From contig CALSLT010000038.1 in assembly GCA_943787265.1 (NCBI GenBank), positions 1-64,000 on the forward strand: a DNA stretch of 64,000 bases. The letters run 5' to 3'. The translations under genes were made by a program, and so were the position numbers. The DNA comes from an uncultured Planctomycetaceae bacterium. Lineage in GTDB: Bacteria; Planctomycetota; Planctomycetia; Planctomycetales; Planctomycetaceae. Of the stretch, positions 27,005 through 36,451 are shown piece after piece (position 1 is the stretch's first letter; every line of letters begins with the position of its first letter). Under the pieces are notes generated by a model. The model had not been told where the DNA came from. It saw nothing but the letters and a program-made list of their open reading frames with translations, and did not search any database.

Positions 27005-28555
27005 CTATCCGAGCAGGATCGCCAGCGTTTGTTCGTCGGAAGATTCGGCGATCCACTTCAAGCGGTCGCGATCGAGTTTTCCAGAACCGGTTGTTGGTAA
27101 CTTTGGCAGAACACAAATTTCTTCAGGCACCATGTAGGCAGGGAGTTCTCGTTCCGCAAGTGCGGTGAGTTCGTGTTCGACGCGTTCGTTAGTTTGGTCC
27201 GCTTTCAAAGTAACAAAGGCGTAGACTGCCTGACCGGATTCGGGGTCTTCGACTCCCACAACGCAGGCCTGGCTGACGTTGGAGTGCTTCTGCAGGACCG
27301 TTTCGACCGCCGCCGGAGAGATGTTGCTGCCTTCGTGGATGATGATGTCTTTCTTCCGACCTTCCATCCAGATGTAGCCATCGTCATCGATGCGGCCGAC
27401 ATCGCCGGTTCGGATCCAGCCGTCTCTCATGACTCGTCGAGTCGCAGCGGTGTCGTTCCAGTAGCCGTCCATTGCGAACGGACTTTTGACGGCGATTTCG
27501 CCGGGCTCGCCCCAGGGGACGTCGCGGCCTCTTGGGTCAATAATTGAAAGCTGAACTCCGTAGTAAGGCAGGCCGATCGATCCTGACTTCTTGCGGCCGT
27601 ACGGAGGATTGACGGCGTACATGCCAGTTTCCGTCATGCCGCACTGTTCGGTGATCTCGATGCCCGTGAGCTCTCGGAATTTTTCAAACAGATCGGCGGG
27701 TACGTAGTCGCCACCGGATATAGCCAGACGAACGCATCCAAGGTCTTCACGTCTTAACTTCGGATGAAAAAGAATCTTTCTCAACGCGGCGGGAAGCAAG
27801 GCGATCATCGTTGTGTTGGCGTGCTTGCCCAATGCTTCCATGTATGAGTCTGGAGTGAAACCACTCAACAAAACGATTTTTGCGCCGGCAGTAAGTGACG
27901 GTAGCAGTTGCGTTCGAAGGGCCATCGGACGCGAGACGGGCGCAGCGATCAACGTGACATCGTCACTCTTAAGTCGAAGGACGGCGCTGGCTTTGCTGAT
28001 GCTGCTGGCGACGCAGTCTCGCGTCAGCGTTACGCCTTTGGGACGGGCCGTCGTGCCGGATGTGTAAAAAACCAGACTGACGTCGTCGCCACGCAGATCG
28101 TCCTGCAGCGATTCGGTCGGCCGAGTTGCCAGCAGATGGCGGAATGCCTGGTAGCCTTCGTGTTTACCTTTTCCGGTAAACAATCGGATTTCGACATCGC
28201 TCATAGCGTCGCAATTGGCCATGTCGGCAATTCGCCCACCGTCGACGACAACGGCTCTCGCACCGCTGTGGCGAAGAGCGAAGTTGATCAATGCCGAGTG
28301 GTATCGAGTGTCGAGCGGAACGATTGTGAAACCGGCATGAAAACTGGCGACGTAGAGTGCGACGAGTTCTGGACAGTTCGGCAGCAGGGTTACCACTCTG
28401 TCGCCAGGTTCGAGGCCGGCTGCCAGAAGGTTTCTCGCAATGCGTAACGCTCGCCGATTCAGCTCGCCGTATGTCCATGACACGTCGTCATGAACAATTG
28501 CGGTGTCGTCTGAATTGTGTTTGGAGAGTGCAAGCATCAGCGAGATAGGCTCCAT
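27005..28555 (-). CDS. AMP-dependent synthetase/ligase (acyl-CoA-synthetase-like)
   Basis: 516 residues of the ANL adenylating superfamily. VFYTSGTTARPKGVTLT is the phosphate-binding loop, ITEQCGMTETGMYAVNP the adenine motif, and GWIRTGDVGRIDDDGYI the hinge Asp region. GRKKDIIIHEG and PTTGSGKLDRD, with its catalytic Lys, complete the C-terminal domain. It would activate a carboxylic acid as an acyl-AMP and probably transfer it to CoA. The substrate is unknown, and no carrier-protein or polyketide gene lies nearby, so a natural-product role is not supported. ATG at 28555. Confidence 0.88.
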   Translation of the reverse strand: MEPISLMLALSKHNSDDTAIVHDDVSWTYGELNRRALRIARNLLAAGLEPGDRVVTLLPNCPELVALYVASFHAGFTIVPLDTRYHSALINFALRHSGARAVVVDGGRIADMANCDAMSDVEIRLFTGKGKHEGYQAFRHLLATRPTESLQDDLRGDDVSLVFYTSGTTARPKGVTLTRDCVASSISKASAVLRLKSDDVTLIAAPVSRPMALRTQLLPSLTAGAKIVLLSGFTPDSYMEALGKHANTTMIALLPAALRKILFHPKLRREDLGCVRLAISGGDYVPADLFEKFRELTGIEITEQCGMTETGMYAVNPPYGRKKSGSIGLPYYGVQLSIIDPRGRDVPWGEPGEIAVKSPFAMDGYWNDTAATRRVMRDGWIRTGDVGRIDDDGYIWMEGRKKDIIIHEGSNISPAAVETVLQKHSNVSQACVVGVEDPESGQAVYAFVTLKADQTNERVEHELTALAERELPAYMVPEEICVLPKLPTTGSGKLDRDRLKWIAESSDEQTLAILLG

Positions 28556-28582
28556 CCCGGATCAGAAAGTTGAATTCCGCAG

Positions 28583-28632
28583 CTCCGTCACGTCAGCCTG
28601 GCATGGGCTGACGACACGGAGTGTCGTGCAAC
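28583..28632. repeat. Twin-hairpin repeat, family B (degenerate copy)
   Basis: The right half, ACGACAC-GGA-GTGTCGT at 28611-28627, is a perfect hairpin identical to one arm of the copy at 36452-36514. The left half is eroded (CTCCGTCACGTCAGCC) and no longer pairs well. It lies between the YhaM-like gene and the adenylating enzyme. Confidence 0.6.
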
Positions 28633-28659
28633 GAGGGGCAAGTTATTTCGGACATCTTC

Positions 28660-29631
28660 CTAAGACGTTTTCGGGCCCTTGTAGAGTTTTCGTTCGATCC
28701 GTGGCAGATAGGGTGTCCAGTGAGACTCGCCGTTGGGATCGTCTTCGATGGTGTGTACAAATTCGTAAGCCTTGGCGTCGAGGTTGTCGATCTGGTGAAG
28801 CACTGCCGCTTCGGGAGTCATCGGCAGCCTCGGACTTCCGTGTGCGTAGGAACCGTGATGGCTCAGGATCATGTGTTTGATGCGGAGTTCGAGTTCTCGC
28901 GGGAATGACTCGTTCATCATCAGTTCGACCTGAGTGATCTTCTCGGTCACCATTTCAACGGCGATCGACATGTGGCCGAGCAGTTGACCTTCGTCGGTGT
29001 ATACAAAAGCGTTTTCGAAATCCATTTCGCGAACTTTGCCCAGATCGTGCAGGAAAATTCCGGCCTGAACGAGATCGAAATCGACGGCCGGGTACAGATC
29101 GCGAATTCGATCTGCAACTTCCAGCATGTTGCAAATGTGTTCGACGAGTCCGCCTGGATAGGCGTGGTGAGCTTTTACGCCGGCTCCGGTACGAAGAAGT
29201 TTCTGGACGATCGCTTCGTCAAGCAGGAAGGCTTCCATCAGCGTTCGAACTGGAACGTTCTTGATGGCGAGCAGAATTTCCTTCATCCGCTCAAACAGCG
29301 TGTTCACGTCCTGAGGCGGCTGAAACTCGAAGTCCTCAGAGTCCAGGCCGGCGGAATCGATTCGGTCGATTCGAGTCAGTATTGCCTGTAGGCCTCCCTG
29401 GAAAACCTGCACCTTGCCGCGGACATGAACGAAGTCGCCAGCATCGAAATCGGCGCAGGTTTCTTCGGTGACGTTCCACATGAGCCCGCTGACCGTGCCC
29501 GTGCGGTCTCGCAACTGAGTCAACAGATAGAGATTGGCGTTCCGGTTGGCTCGAAGCTGCTTATCCGCCAGCAGGTAGACATCTTCGATCGTGTCTCCGT
29601 CCTTGAGTTCCTCAATAAACTGTCTCGACAT
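28660..29631 (-). CDS. YhaM-like 3'-5' exoribonuclease (OB fold plus HD domain)
   Basis: 323 residues from the ATG at 29631; the preceding GTG is an alternative start. Residues about 10-90 form an OB fold (LLTQLRDRTGTVSGLMWNV). The second half is an HD phosphohydrolase domain: KAHHAYPGGLVEH and GIFLHDLGKV give the metal His and His-Asp pair, and ILSHHGSYAHGSPRLPMTPEA the downstream ligands. This is the layout of Bacillus YhaM, a manganese-dependent RNA exonuclease, though single-stranded DNA activity is also reported for the family. It is cytoplasmic, with no obvious operon partner. Confidence 0.86.
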   Translation of the reverse strand: MSRQFIEELKDGDTIEDVYLLADKQLRANRNANLYLLTQLRDRTGTVSGLMWNVTEETCADFDAGDFVHVRGKVQVFQGGLQAILTRIDRIDSAGLDSEDFEFQPPQDVNTLFERMKEILLAIKNVPVRTLMEAFLLDEAIVQKLLRTGAGVKAHHAYPGGLVEHICNMLEVADRIRDLYPAVDFDLVQAGIFLHDLGKVREMDFENAFVYTDEGQLLGHMSIAVEMVTEKITQVELMMNESFPRELELRIKHMILSHHGSYAHGSPRLPMTPEAAVLHQIDNLDAKAYEFVHTIEDDPNGESHWTPYLPRIERKLYKGPKTS

Positions 29632-29821
29632 CACTTGTCTCGCGATCTAATCAGCGGCCGATTTCCACCGATAGCCAGCAAGCAAAGGCAGAGACCGATT
29701 TGTTATAGAAATTGGTTCAGCGCGGCGATTGATGCGTGGCTTTTAGTGCCAGGCAAGGCCGCGCCCGGAGTGTTCAGCGACAGAGTCTGACAAGTCCGTC
29801 GCTGGCTGACGACCGAACAGG

Positions 29822-31201
29822 TCAGCTCTCATTCAGAGCGTTAATAATGTCCTGAATAGCCTTGCGACCGTCTGCAAAAAGCATCAACGCGTTGTCCGCG
29901 GCGAACAGCGGATTTGGGATGCCGGCGAATCCGGGACTAAGGCTTCGCTTGATCACGATGATGGTCCGCGACTTGTCGACATCGATGATCGGCATGCCGG
30001 CGATAGGGCTGTCCGGGTCGGTTCGGGCGAGCGGATTGACGACATCGTTGGCTCCCAGAACGATCGTCACGTCCGCCTGTTCCATCGTCGGGTTGATCTC
30101 GTCCATCTCGCGGAGTGCTTCGTACGGTACATCGGCCTCGGCCAGCAGAACGTTCATGTGGCCGGGCATTCGTCCGGCGACTGGATGAATGGCAAAGTCG
30201 ACTTCGATCTGCTTACTGACCAGAAGTTTTCGCAAGTCGCTGACTGTATGTTGAGCCTGAGCGACGGCCATTCCGTATCCAGGGACGATGACGACTCGAC
30301 TGGCGACTTCCAGCACCATCGCCACTTCGTCGGCAGATGTGGATTTGACGTCCGCGTAAACGTCGTCGGCATCCAGAGTGCTGCCGGTAGCTCCCATTTT
30401 TCCAAAGAGGACGTTCGGCAGCGACCGGTTCATGGCGACGCACATAATTCGCGTGAGGATCAGGCCTGACGCTCCGACGAGCGAACCCGAGATAATGAGA
30501 ACGGTATTTGAAAGAACGAACCCCGTGGCCGCCGCGGCAAGTCCCGAGTACGAATTCAGCAGTGCAATAACCACTGGCATGTCGGCGCCGCCGATCGAAA
30601 CAACAAGGGTCACACCAAGAATGAGTGCCAGTGTTGAAATTCCCCAGTAGGTTACAACGGTCATTGTTGAGCCGTCGCCATTTGCCATCGCCACGGTCAG
30701 CGCGATACATGCAAGGACCAGGGTTCCGTTCACAATCTGCTGGGCAGGGATCTTTATCTGGTCGAGTTTGCGGAACTCTTTGAGTTTTCCCCAGGCGATC
30801 AAACTTCCGGAGAATGTGACGGCACCGATCATCCCGGACAAAGCAGTCGCGACGAGCATGTCAGTGCTGAACGATTCTGTCTGAACCAGATTCGCACCGG
30901 CCACCAATGTCGATGCAGCTCCGCCGAAACCGTTAAACAAAGCGACCATCTGTGGCATCTCGGTCATCTGAACGCGGATTGCAAAAACTGCTCCGATGAC
31001 TGCTCCAACGGCCAGACCGCCAACGATCAATCTGTAATCCAGTCCCGCCTGGAAGAGAGTCACGACGACGGCGACCAGAAGTCCGCAGGCGCCGAGTAGA
31101 TTGCCTCGTACTGCGGATCGTGGTCGTGTCAGCCCTTTCAGGCCGAGGATGAAGAGGACGGCCGATAGGAGATAGGCCAGTTGAACCAGTCTGGGATCCA
31201 C
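29822..31201 (-). CDS. pntB: NAD(P) transhydrogenase subunit beta
   Basis: 459 residues: about eight or nine membrane helices, then the cytoplasmic NADP-binding domain III (VIVPGYGMAVAQAQ, HPVAGRMPGHMNVLLAEA, VLGANDVVNPLAR). Together with the two alpha genes upstream it forms the proton-translocating enzyme that uses the proton gradient to make NADPH from NADH. GTG start at 31201, supported by AAGG 8 bases before it; the nearby ATG is out of frame. It is the third gene of the operon, 58 bp after pntAB. Length and motifs are complete. Confidence 0.95.
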   Translation of the reverse strand: MDPRLVQLAYLLSAVLFILGLKGLTRPRSAVRGNLLGACGLLVAVVVTLFQAGLDYRLIVGGLAVGAVIGAVFAIRVQMTEMPQMVALFNGFGGAASTLVAGANLVQTESFSTDMLVATALSGMIGAVTFSGSLIAWGKLKEFRKLDQIKIPAQQIVNGTLVLACIALTVAMANGDGSTMTVVTYWGISTLALILGVTLVVSIGGADMPVVIALLNSYSGLAAAATGFVLSNTVLIISGSLVGASGLILTRIMCVAMNRSLPNVLFGKMGATGSTLDADDVYADVKSTSADEVAMVLEVASRVVIVPGYGMAVAQAQHTVSDLRKLLVSKQIEVDFAIHPVAGRMPGHMNVLLAEADVPYEALREMDEINPTMEQADVTIVLGANDVVNPLARTDPDSPIAGMPIIDVDKSRTIIVIKRSLSPGFAGIPNPLFAADNALMLFADGRKAIQDIINALNES

Positions 31202-31259
31202 GTTTGCATCCTTCGAGAGTCGCTCGCGGCGGTTAGTAGTTTGGGAGCAGCACTTCGAC

Positions 31260-31622
31260 TCAGTCTTTGCGACGGAACATGCCGAGCATTCGATGAGTGA
31301 CCATGAAGCCGCCCACGACGTTGATCGTTGCGAGCGTCACGGCCGCACATCCGAGAATCTTAGGAAGCAACGAGTCGCCAGAGCCGGCCGCGATGACCGC
31401 TCCCACAAGGGCAATGCCGGAAATTGCGTTGGACCCTGACATCAGCGGCGTATGCAGTGTCGGCGGAATCTTTGTGATCACCTCGACGCCGATGAATACG
31501 GCGAGGACAAACACGGTCAGCAGTAACATCGCCGTGTCTGGTCCGACGGATACGGCTGCCGCCGCTTCGGTCGAGGCTTCAACGATTTTATTAACAGGCT
31601 CACTGGCGAGCAGAAAGTGCAT
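31260..31622 (-). CDS. pntAB: NAD(P) transhydrogenase subunit alpha, membrane part
   Basis: 120 residues, mostly four hydrophobic helices, with the conserved EVITKIPPTLHTPLMSGSNA segment and VGGFMVTHRMLGMF near the end. In E. coli this part is fused to the NAD-binding alpha domain; here, as in Rhodospirillum and many other bacteria, it is a separate gene. It forms part of the proton channel. ATG at 31622, 30 bp after the stop of the gene before it. Confidence 0.94.
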   Translation of the reverse strand: MHFLLASEPVNKIVEASTEAAAAVSVGPDTAMLLLTVFVLAVFIGVEVITKIPPTLHTPLMSGSNAISGIALVGAVIAAGSGDSLLPKILGCAAVTLATINVVGGFMVTHRMLGMFRRKD

Positions 31623-31652
31623 TGTGAATCTCCGCGTTGGTTGCGTCGTCAG

Positions 31653-33017
31653 TTACGATTCGCTGCTGGCTTCATCAGCGGGGGGCGCGTCTTCAGAATC
31701 CGTCGCGTCAGCCGACCCTTTTGGATCCTCGGCATCAGAATTTGAGGCCGTTTGCTGATCCGCTGGGGTGGATGGGGCAGATGGTTGCCCGTCGTTTGGT
31801 GCCGCAGCATCAGCTTCGGCGAGTGACGGAAGCCCCAGTTCGCTGCGAACCCGGGCGTTCACCACTTCGCCTCCGTGAGTGACCATCGTCTCGCGAACGA
31901 TTTCGTCGTCGGACTTGCCATCCAGTGCTTCCTCTTTCAGAAGGTGAAGCAGGAACGTGGTAATGTTGCGACCGTACATCTGGCTGGAGTGGTAAGGCAC
32001 CGTCGACGGAATGTTGATTGTGCCATCAATCGTGACGCCGTGCTCGACGGTGACTTCGCGAGCTTTCGTCAGGGCACAGTTCCCGCCGGTTTCTGCCGCC
32101 ATGTCGACAATGATCGAGCCATTCGGCATGTGCTCGACCATTTCTTCCGTGACGAGAACAGGAGCTTTGCGTCCGGGAATCGCGGCGGTTGTGATGACCA
32201 CATCGCTTTCCTGGATGACGCTCATCATGGCCTGGCGCTGCCGGCGGTAGAAATCTTCGTCCATCTCTTCGGCATAGCCGCCGGATTTGCCGTCCGTCGA
32301 CTTGACCAGTTCGATCTCCAGGAACTTCGCGCCGAGGCTCAGAACTTCTTCTTTGACTGCGGGCCGGACATCGTACGACCAGACGACCGCTCCCAGCCGT
32401 TTGGCTGTCGCAATCGCCTGTAAGCCCGCAACGCCAGCGCCCAGCACAAAGAACCTTGCCGGAGCGATCGTGCCGGCGGCCGTCATCATCATCGGACACA
32501 TGCGAGGCAGTTGGGCCGCCGCCGCGAGCACCGCTTTGTAACCAGCGATTGACGCCTGGGAAGACAGCACATCCATGCTCTGAGCACGAGTGATTCGAGG
32601 AAGCAGTTCCAAGGCGAAAGATGTCACGCCTCGATCCGCCAGTCCCTGCATGACTCCGGCACCGAGCAGCGGATCGCACATTCCGATCAGCGTCTGACCT
32701 TCTCGGAGAAGGCTGCCATCGTCCGTGCCGTTATCGGCATTCGCCCCAGCGGTCCTGACCTGCAGGATGATTTCGGCCTGCTTGAAAATCTGGCTGCGAT
32801 CTTCAAGCAGTTTCGCTCCGGCCGCCGCGTATTCGTCATCTGCATATCCGGCCGGTGTTCCCGCTCCGGACTGGATGATGACATCAACGCCGGCTTTCTG
32901 CAGGACGGCGACGTTTGCTGGAGCCAGTGCCACTCGCCGTTCGTCTGGAAACGTCTCGGCCGGCACGCCGACAATTCTGTTCGGGGTCGGTTCGCTTGAA
33001 GGGGCATCCTGCGACAT
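31653..33017 (-). CDS. pntAA: NAD(P) transhydrogenase subunit alpha, NAD-binding part
   Basis: 454 residues. Domain I landmarks: VGVPAETFPDERRVALAP at the start, FFVLGAGVAGLQAIATAKRL as the NAD Rossmann loop, and SDVVITTAAIPGRKAPVLV. It binds NAD(H) and passes hydride to PntB. Its last roughly 60 residues are a low-complexity tail rich in Ala, Asp, Glu, Ser and Pro that is absent from the textbook enzyme, so it is probably disordered. First gene of the operon, with an ATG at 33017. The 180 bp upstream hold no gene and presumably carry the promoter. Confidence 0.95.
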   Translation of the reverse strand: MSQDAPSSEPTPNRIVGVPAETFPDERRVALAPANVAVLQKAGVDVIIQSGAGTPAGYADDEYAAAGAKLLEDRSQIFKQAEIILQVRTAGANADNGTDDGSLLREGQTLIGMCDPLLGAGVMQGLADRGVTSFALELLPRITRAQSMDVLSSQASIAGYKAVLAAAAQLPRMCPMMMTAAGTIAPARFFVLGAGVAGLQAIATAKRLGAVVWSYDVRPAVKEEVLSLGAKFLEIELVKSTDGKSGGYAEEMDEDFYRRQRQAMMSVIQESDVVITTAAIPGRKAPVLVTEEMVEHMPNGSIIVDMAAETGGNCALTKAREVTVEHGVTIDGTINIPSTVPYHSSQMYGRNITTFLLHLLKEEALDGKSDDEIVRETMVTHGGEVVNARVRSELGLPSLAEADAAAPNDGQPSAPSTPADQQTASNSDAEDPKGSADATDSEDAPPADEASSES

Positions 33018-33173
33018 CGTGTCAGCTTTCCAATCCGTTCATCCGGCTGCGGCCACTCTTTGTGAGAGCCGATGAAGTAAGTATCGCGGATCACTCTTGT
33101 GAGGCAAGCGTTGCTTGGTTTTACGGTCAATGGCTGTCGGACAACCGGGATGTGCTCAGTGAGAATCTACGCT

Positions 33174-33197
33174 TGGACAAGTACGTAAGCTTGTCCA
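33174..33197 (-). terminator. Possible hairpin terminator after the M48 gene
   Basis: TGGACAAG and CTTGTCCA pair around an 8-base loop that itself contains TACGTA. It lies 9-32 bases beyond the stop of the M48 gene on the minus strand. There is no T run, so intrinsic termination is doubtful. Confidence 0.3.
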
Positions 33198-33205
33198 CAA
33201 CATAG

Positions 33206-34006
33206 TCAGACTTGTTCTCGCATGACTCGCTCAACTCGATTAAGCAGGAGAGGGTGCGTCAGTTTCCTTTCCGCTTTGACGGATTGCTTATTCGAAGCAA
33301 CTTCCCGCACTTGCTGTTGCAGCGATTTCGGATTCACGAATTGTAGTAGGTGAGGGCCGACCGTTAGCAGAACCAAGCCTTCGGCGGCAACCTTGCGACT
33401 ACCGACAAGTCGCGTGCCAACGCGATCTGCGGTCATCTCATCAAGTCGTGACAGCTTCTTATAGTATTGTCGCATTCCTGCTCTGATCATTCCGGTGTGG
33501 CCGGCCGCGATGTGAGCCAGCTCGTGACCTAGTACGAACGCAAGCGTTTTCGGATTGCTACTGCACAGACAGCCGTGAATCAGATCGTCTGTCAGCAAAA
33601 CAACGTTTCGTCCACCGAACTTGACGGCTGCCGCATTCATGACTTCGGCTTCGACGATGTAAATGTCCGGCCGATTCATGAGCCCAAGACGCTCACAAAA
33701 TGAAACAACACACTCGTGAATCTCTGGAAACTGCTCAGGACCGACTTTCAAGCCCGATCCATGAATTAATGCCAAGGCTCGCCGTTGGGTGAAGTGATCG
33801 ACGATTGGTCCAATTATTAGGGCGATCAGACCAATTCCCATCGTACTTAATACGAGAACAAGCAGGCCCAAAATCCCAGCAATGCTTGCGAGAGTCTTAG
33901 CGCCTCCGGTGCCCGCTTCTATGCAGTCTCGGACTTCAACAGGAGCGTCGTGGCACTCTAGTTCAGGGAACTCAGTATGGGAATGAGTGGACATCATGGG
34001 CTCCAT
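33206..34006 (-). CDS. M48 family metallopeptidase, membrane-anchored
   Basis: About 266 residues from the ATG at 34006. ATG codons at 33997 and 33994 are equally possible, and GGAG just before them favours these. The zinc motif LGHELAHIAAGH contains HExxH, followed by DEMTADRVG, which supplies the third-ligand Glu region of the HtpX/Ste24 family. A single strongly hydrophobic stretch (GILGLLVLVLSTMGIGLIAL) near residue 45-65 anchors it. Family members degrade misfolded membrane proteins or act as secreted proteases. It follows the dehydratase gene by about 75 bp on the same strand. A longer reading reaching back into that gene is rejected. Confidence 0.82.
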   Translation of the reverse strand: MEPMMSTHSHTEFPELECHDAPVEVRDCIEAGTGGAKTLASIAGILGLLVLVLSTMGIGLIALIIGPIVDHFTQRRALALIHGSGLKVGPEQFPEIHECVVSFCERLGLMNRPDIYIVEAEVMNAAAVKFGGRNVVLLTDDLIHGCLCSSNPKTLAFVLGHELAHIAAGHTGMIRAGMRQYYKKLSRLDEMTADRVGTRLVGSRKVAAEGLVLLTVGPHLLQFVNPKSLQQQVREVASNKQSVKAERKLTHPLLLNRVERVMREQV

Positions 34007-34082
34007 TGTTGTGTGATTCAAACAGTATGTGAGTCTACCGATGTGCTGGCTGGTCTTGAACGGAATTGAAAGTCCATCTTCG

Positions 34083-36041
34083 TCATGTTTGGCTTTGGAG
34101 AGCCAATTCGATGGCGTCGACGTCGTAAACACAGCCGCCCCAGGTTCCTCCGCCAAACTTCTGCAACAACGCCCAAAGTCGAGTGTCGTCTGGCAGGTCG
34201 GAGTCGGCAGCAAGTGACGGATCGGCTGGCCGTTCAGCAAGAATCCTTGCCCCTTCGTCCGGCGGGAATTCACGATCTGCTTCGCCAACAAAGTCGATCG
34301 AGCCTTCAAGTGTGTTTCGGTTGATCTCGATCCGAATCCGGTCGCCGTTGCGAATTTTTCCAACCGGTCCGCCTGCCAAAGCTTCGGGGCCAACGTGACC
34401 GATGCACGCTCCTGTCGACACTCCGGAGAAACGAGCGTCTGTGATGATGGCGACGTGTTTTCCGAAGTCGAGGTACTTGAGTGCGGAAGTCAACTGGTAG
34501 GTTTCTTCCATGCCGGCCCCCATCGGCCCGCGACAGATGAGGACGATGATGTCGCCAGCTTGAATCTGGCCGTCCTTGATTGCGGCGATAGCGTCCCGTT
34601 CGGCGGTGAAGACTCGAGCCTGTCCGGTGTTTCGATAAATGCCATCCTCGTCGACGACGGTTGGATCAATCGCCGTGCTCTTGATGACCGATCCTTCTGG
34701 AGCGATGTTGCCAACGGGGAAGCAGACCGTGCTGGTGAGTCCTCGCTCTTTTGCTTTTTCAGGCGACATGATGACGTCGTCAGGGTTCACTCCATCACGG
34801 CGCGTGAGTTCTGCACGAAGTTGCGACCGTCGTTCCGAGGTTTCCCACCATTCTAGGACGTCGCCCAGCGGTCGCCCTGTGACGGTCAGGGCGTCGAGTT
34901 TCAACAGGCCAAGTGTTCGCAGATGGAGCATGACTTCCGGTACGCCGCCTGCCAGAAACATCTGCACGGTCGGATGCCCGATCGGACCGTTCGGCAGCAC
35001 GTCGACGAGACGAGGCACTTGACGATTGATGCGACTCCAGTCGTCGACAGTTGGTCGTTCCAGCCCTGCCGCAAACGCCGTCGCGGGAATGTGCAAAAGC
35101 AGATTGGTCGAGCCTCCACAAGCGGCGTGCAGAACCATCGCGTTGTGAACAGAGTCGGATGTCAGAATGTCGCGCATTGCGAGCTTCTTTTTTCGCAATT
35201 CGACGACGGCTCGGGCAGATCGAGTTGCGATGTCCAGCCAGATTGGCTGTCCGGACGGGGCCAATGCGCTGTGCGGCAGGCTCATGCCAAGAGCTTCGGC
35301 GACGACCTGCGCCGTTGCCGCCGTGCCGAGAAACTGGCATCCGCCCCCAGCGCTTCCGCAGGCACGACATCCTTGCTCGGCAGCGTACTCAAGCGAAATT
35401 TCTTCGTGCGCGAATCTTGCTCCGATTGACTGAACCTTGCCTGCGTCTTCTGCTTGTTTTGCTGGAAGAGTTACTCCGCCCGGGATGATGACACACGGCA
35501 GGTCGTGTTGGCTGGCCAGAGCGAGCATCGTCGCCGGCAGCCCCTTATCACAAGTCGCGACGCCGAGCACTCCGGTTCGCAGTGGCAACGACCGGATCAA
35601 CCGTTTCATGACGATGGCGGCGTCGTTGCGGTACGCAAGACTGTCCATCATCGCCGTCGTGCCCTGCGAGCGTCCGTCGCAAGGGTCGCTACAGTAAGCG
35701 GCGAAGGGCAGCCGTTCGTGTTGAACGAGTTCCGCCGCAGCCGCCTGCATCAACAGCCCGACTTCCCAATGGCCGGTGTGATAACCCAGCGCGATCGGCT
35801 TTCCGTCTTCACCGCGGATACCGCCCATCGTGCTGAGGATGAGAACCTGGTCCCACAGAAGCTGCTGAGGATCCCAGCCCATGCCGGCACTCTGCGTGAG
35901 GCCAAACAGGTCACCACTCGGAGCTTCACGCAACAGCTTATCGGTCAGCGGCAGCGATCCCGATGGACCTTCACCAACGGTTTCGACCGTAAGAACATTG
36001 GCATCGTCAGATTCAACCAGCCGTAGAAAGTCAGCGTCCAT
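34083..36041 (-). CDS. Sugar-acid dehydratase of the IlvD/Edd family (YjhG/YagF, D-xylonate dehydratase type)
   Basis: 652 residues, the length of the YjhG/YagF branch rather than dihydroxyacid dehydratase (about 560-610). CSDPCDGRSQGTTAMMDSL and GVATCDKGLPATM carry cysteines of the iron-sulphur site, with a third in AACGGSTNLLLHIPA. The C-terminal RGPMGAGMEETYQLTSALK and ITDARFSGVSTGACIGHVGPEA are the family signature. It removes water from D-xylonate or a related aldonate to a 2-keto-3-deoxy acid. No pathway partner is adjacent, although the sugar dehydrogenase at 37111 could make lactones upstream of such a route. ATG at 36041. Confidence 0.85.
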   Translation of the reverse strand: MDADFLRLVESDDANVLTVETVGEGPSGSLPLTDKLLREAPSGDLFGLTQSAGMGWDPQQLLWDQVLILSTMGGIRGEDGKPIALGYHTGHWEVGLLMQAAAAELVQHERLPFAAYCSDPCDGRSQGTTAMMDSLAYRNDAAIVMKRLIRSLPLRTGVLGVATCDKGLPATMLALASQHDLPCVIIPGGVTLPAKQAEDAGKVQSIGARFAHEEISLEYAAEQGCRACGSAGGGCQFLGTAATAQVVAEALGMSLPHSALAPSGQPIWLDIATRSARAVVELRKKKLAMRDILTSDSVHNAMVLHAACGGSTNLLLHIPATAFAAGLERPTVDDWSRINRQVPRLVDVLPNGPIGHPTVQMFLAGGVPEVMLHLRTLGLLKLDALTVTGRPLGDVLEWWETSERRSQLRAELTRRDGVNPDDVIMSPEKAKERGLTSTVCFPVGNIAPEGSVIKSTAIDPTVVDEDGIYRNTGQARVFTAERDAIAAIKDGQIQAGDIIVLICRGPMGAGMEETYQLTSALKYLDFGKHVAIITDARFSGVSTGACIGHVGPEALAGGPVGKIRNGDRIRIEINRNTLEGSIDFVGEADREFPPDEGARILAERPADPSLAADSDLPDDTRLWALLQKFGGGTWGGCVYDVDAIELALQSQT

Positions 36042-36066
36042 CTTTCACTCCCCGGGAGATGTCAAT

Positions 36067-36306
36067 CTATGACTTTGGCTGATCATCGTCGTCTTTGATC
36101 CGATACTTTTCGAGCATCCAGCCCCACGTCACGTATTGCACAATGCCAATCGCCACGACTCCAGCCATCACTAGCAGGATGAGAAGTATGTCGGGGATGA
36201 CGAGCGCCGCCAGCGCGAGCAAAGCCAGCCCACAAACCAGGACACCTGCTAAGGCACCATAGGTCGCCGTGTTCTTTCGCTGCTGCTCGTACGGATCCTG
36301 CGGCAT
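36067..36306 (-). CDS. Small membrane protein, two helices
   Basis: 79 residues from the ATG at 36306 (MPQDPYEQQRKNTATYG); a longer reading upstream is unlikely. Two hydrophobic segments, about residues 17-37 and 40-60, are followed by a charged tail ending KDDDDQPKS. No family was recognised. It lies 25 bp upstream of the dehydratase start on the same strand and could be in one transcript with it. It may be an inner-membrane protein of unknown role. Confidence 0.6.
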   Translation of the reverse strand: MPQDPYEQQRKNTATYGALAGVLVCGLALLALAALVIPDILLILLVMAGVVAIGIVQYVTWGWMLEKYRIKDDDDQPKS

Positions 36307-36451
36307 GATCAACCAGTCTGAAACCGCAGCCAGAACACAGCGGCACAATAAAATTTAAAGAACGGCAGAGATTTCTATTCGTCTTATCTGCAAACCTTCT
36401 CGTGTCTGCGATTTTGTGTCAGGTTTGCAATTATCAATCTCTATTTTACAC

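Noticed and set aside
27005..28555. Natural-product cluster around the adenylating enzyme
   Set aside because: No carrier protein, ketosynthase or condensation domain lies nearby.
34007..34393. Longer reading of the M48 gene into the dehydratase gene
   Set aside because: It overlaps a complete same-strand gene by more than 300 bases and the added text is not family-like.
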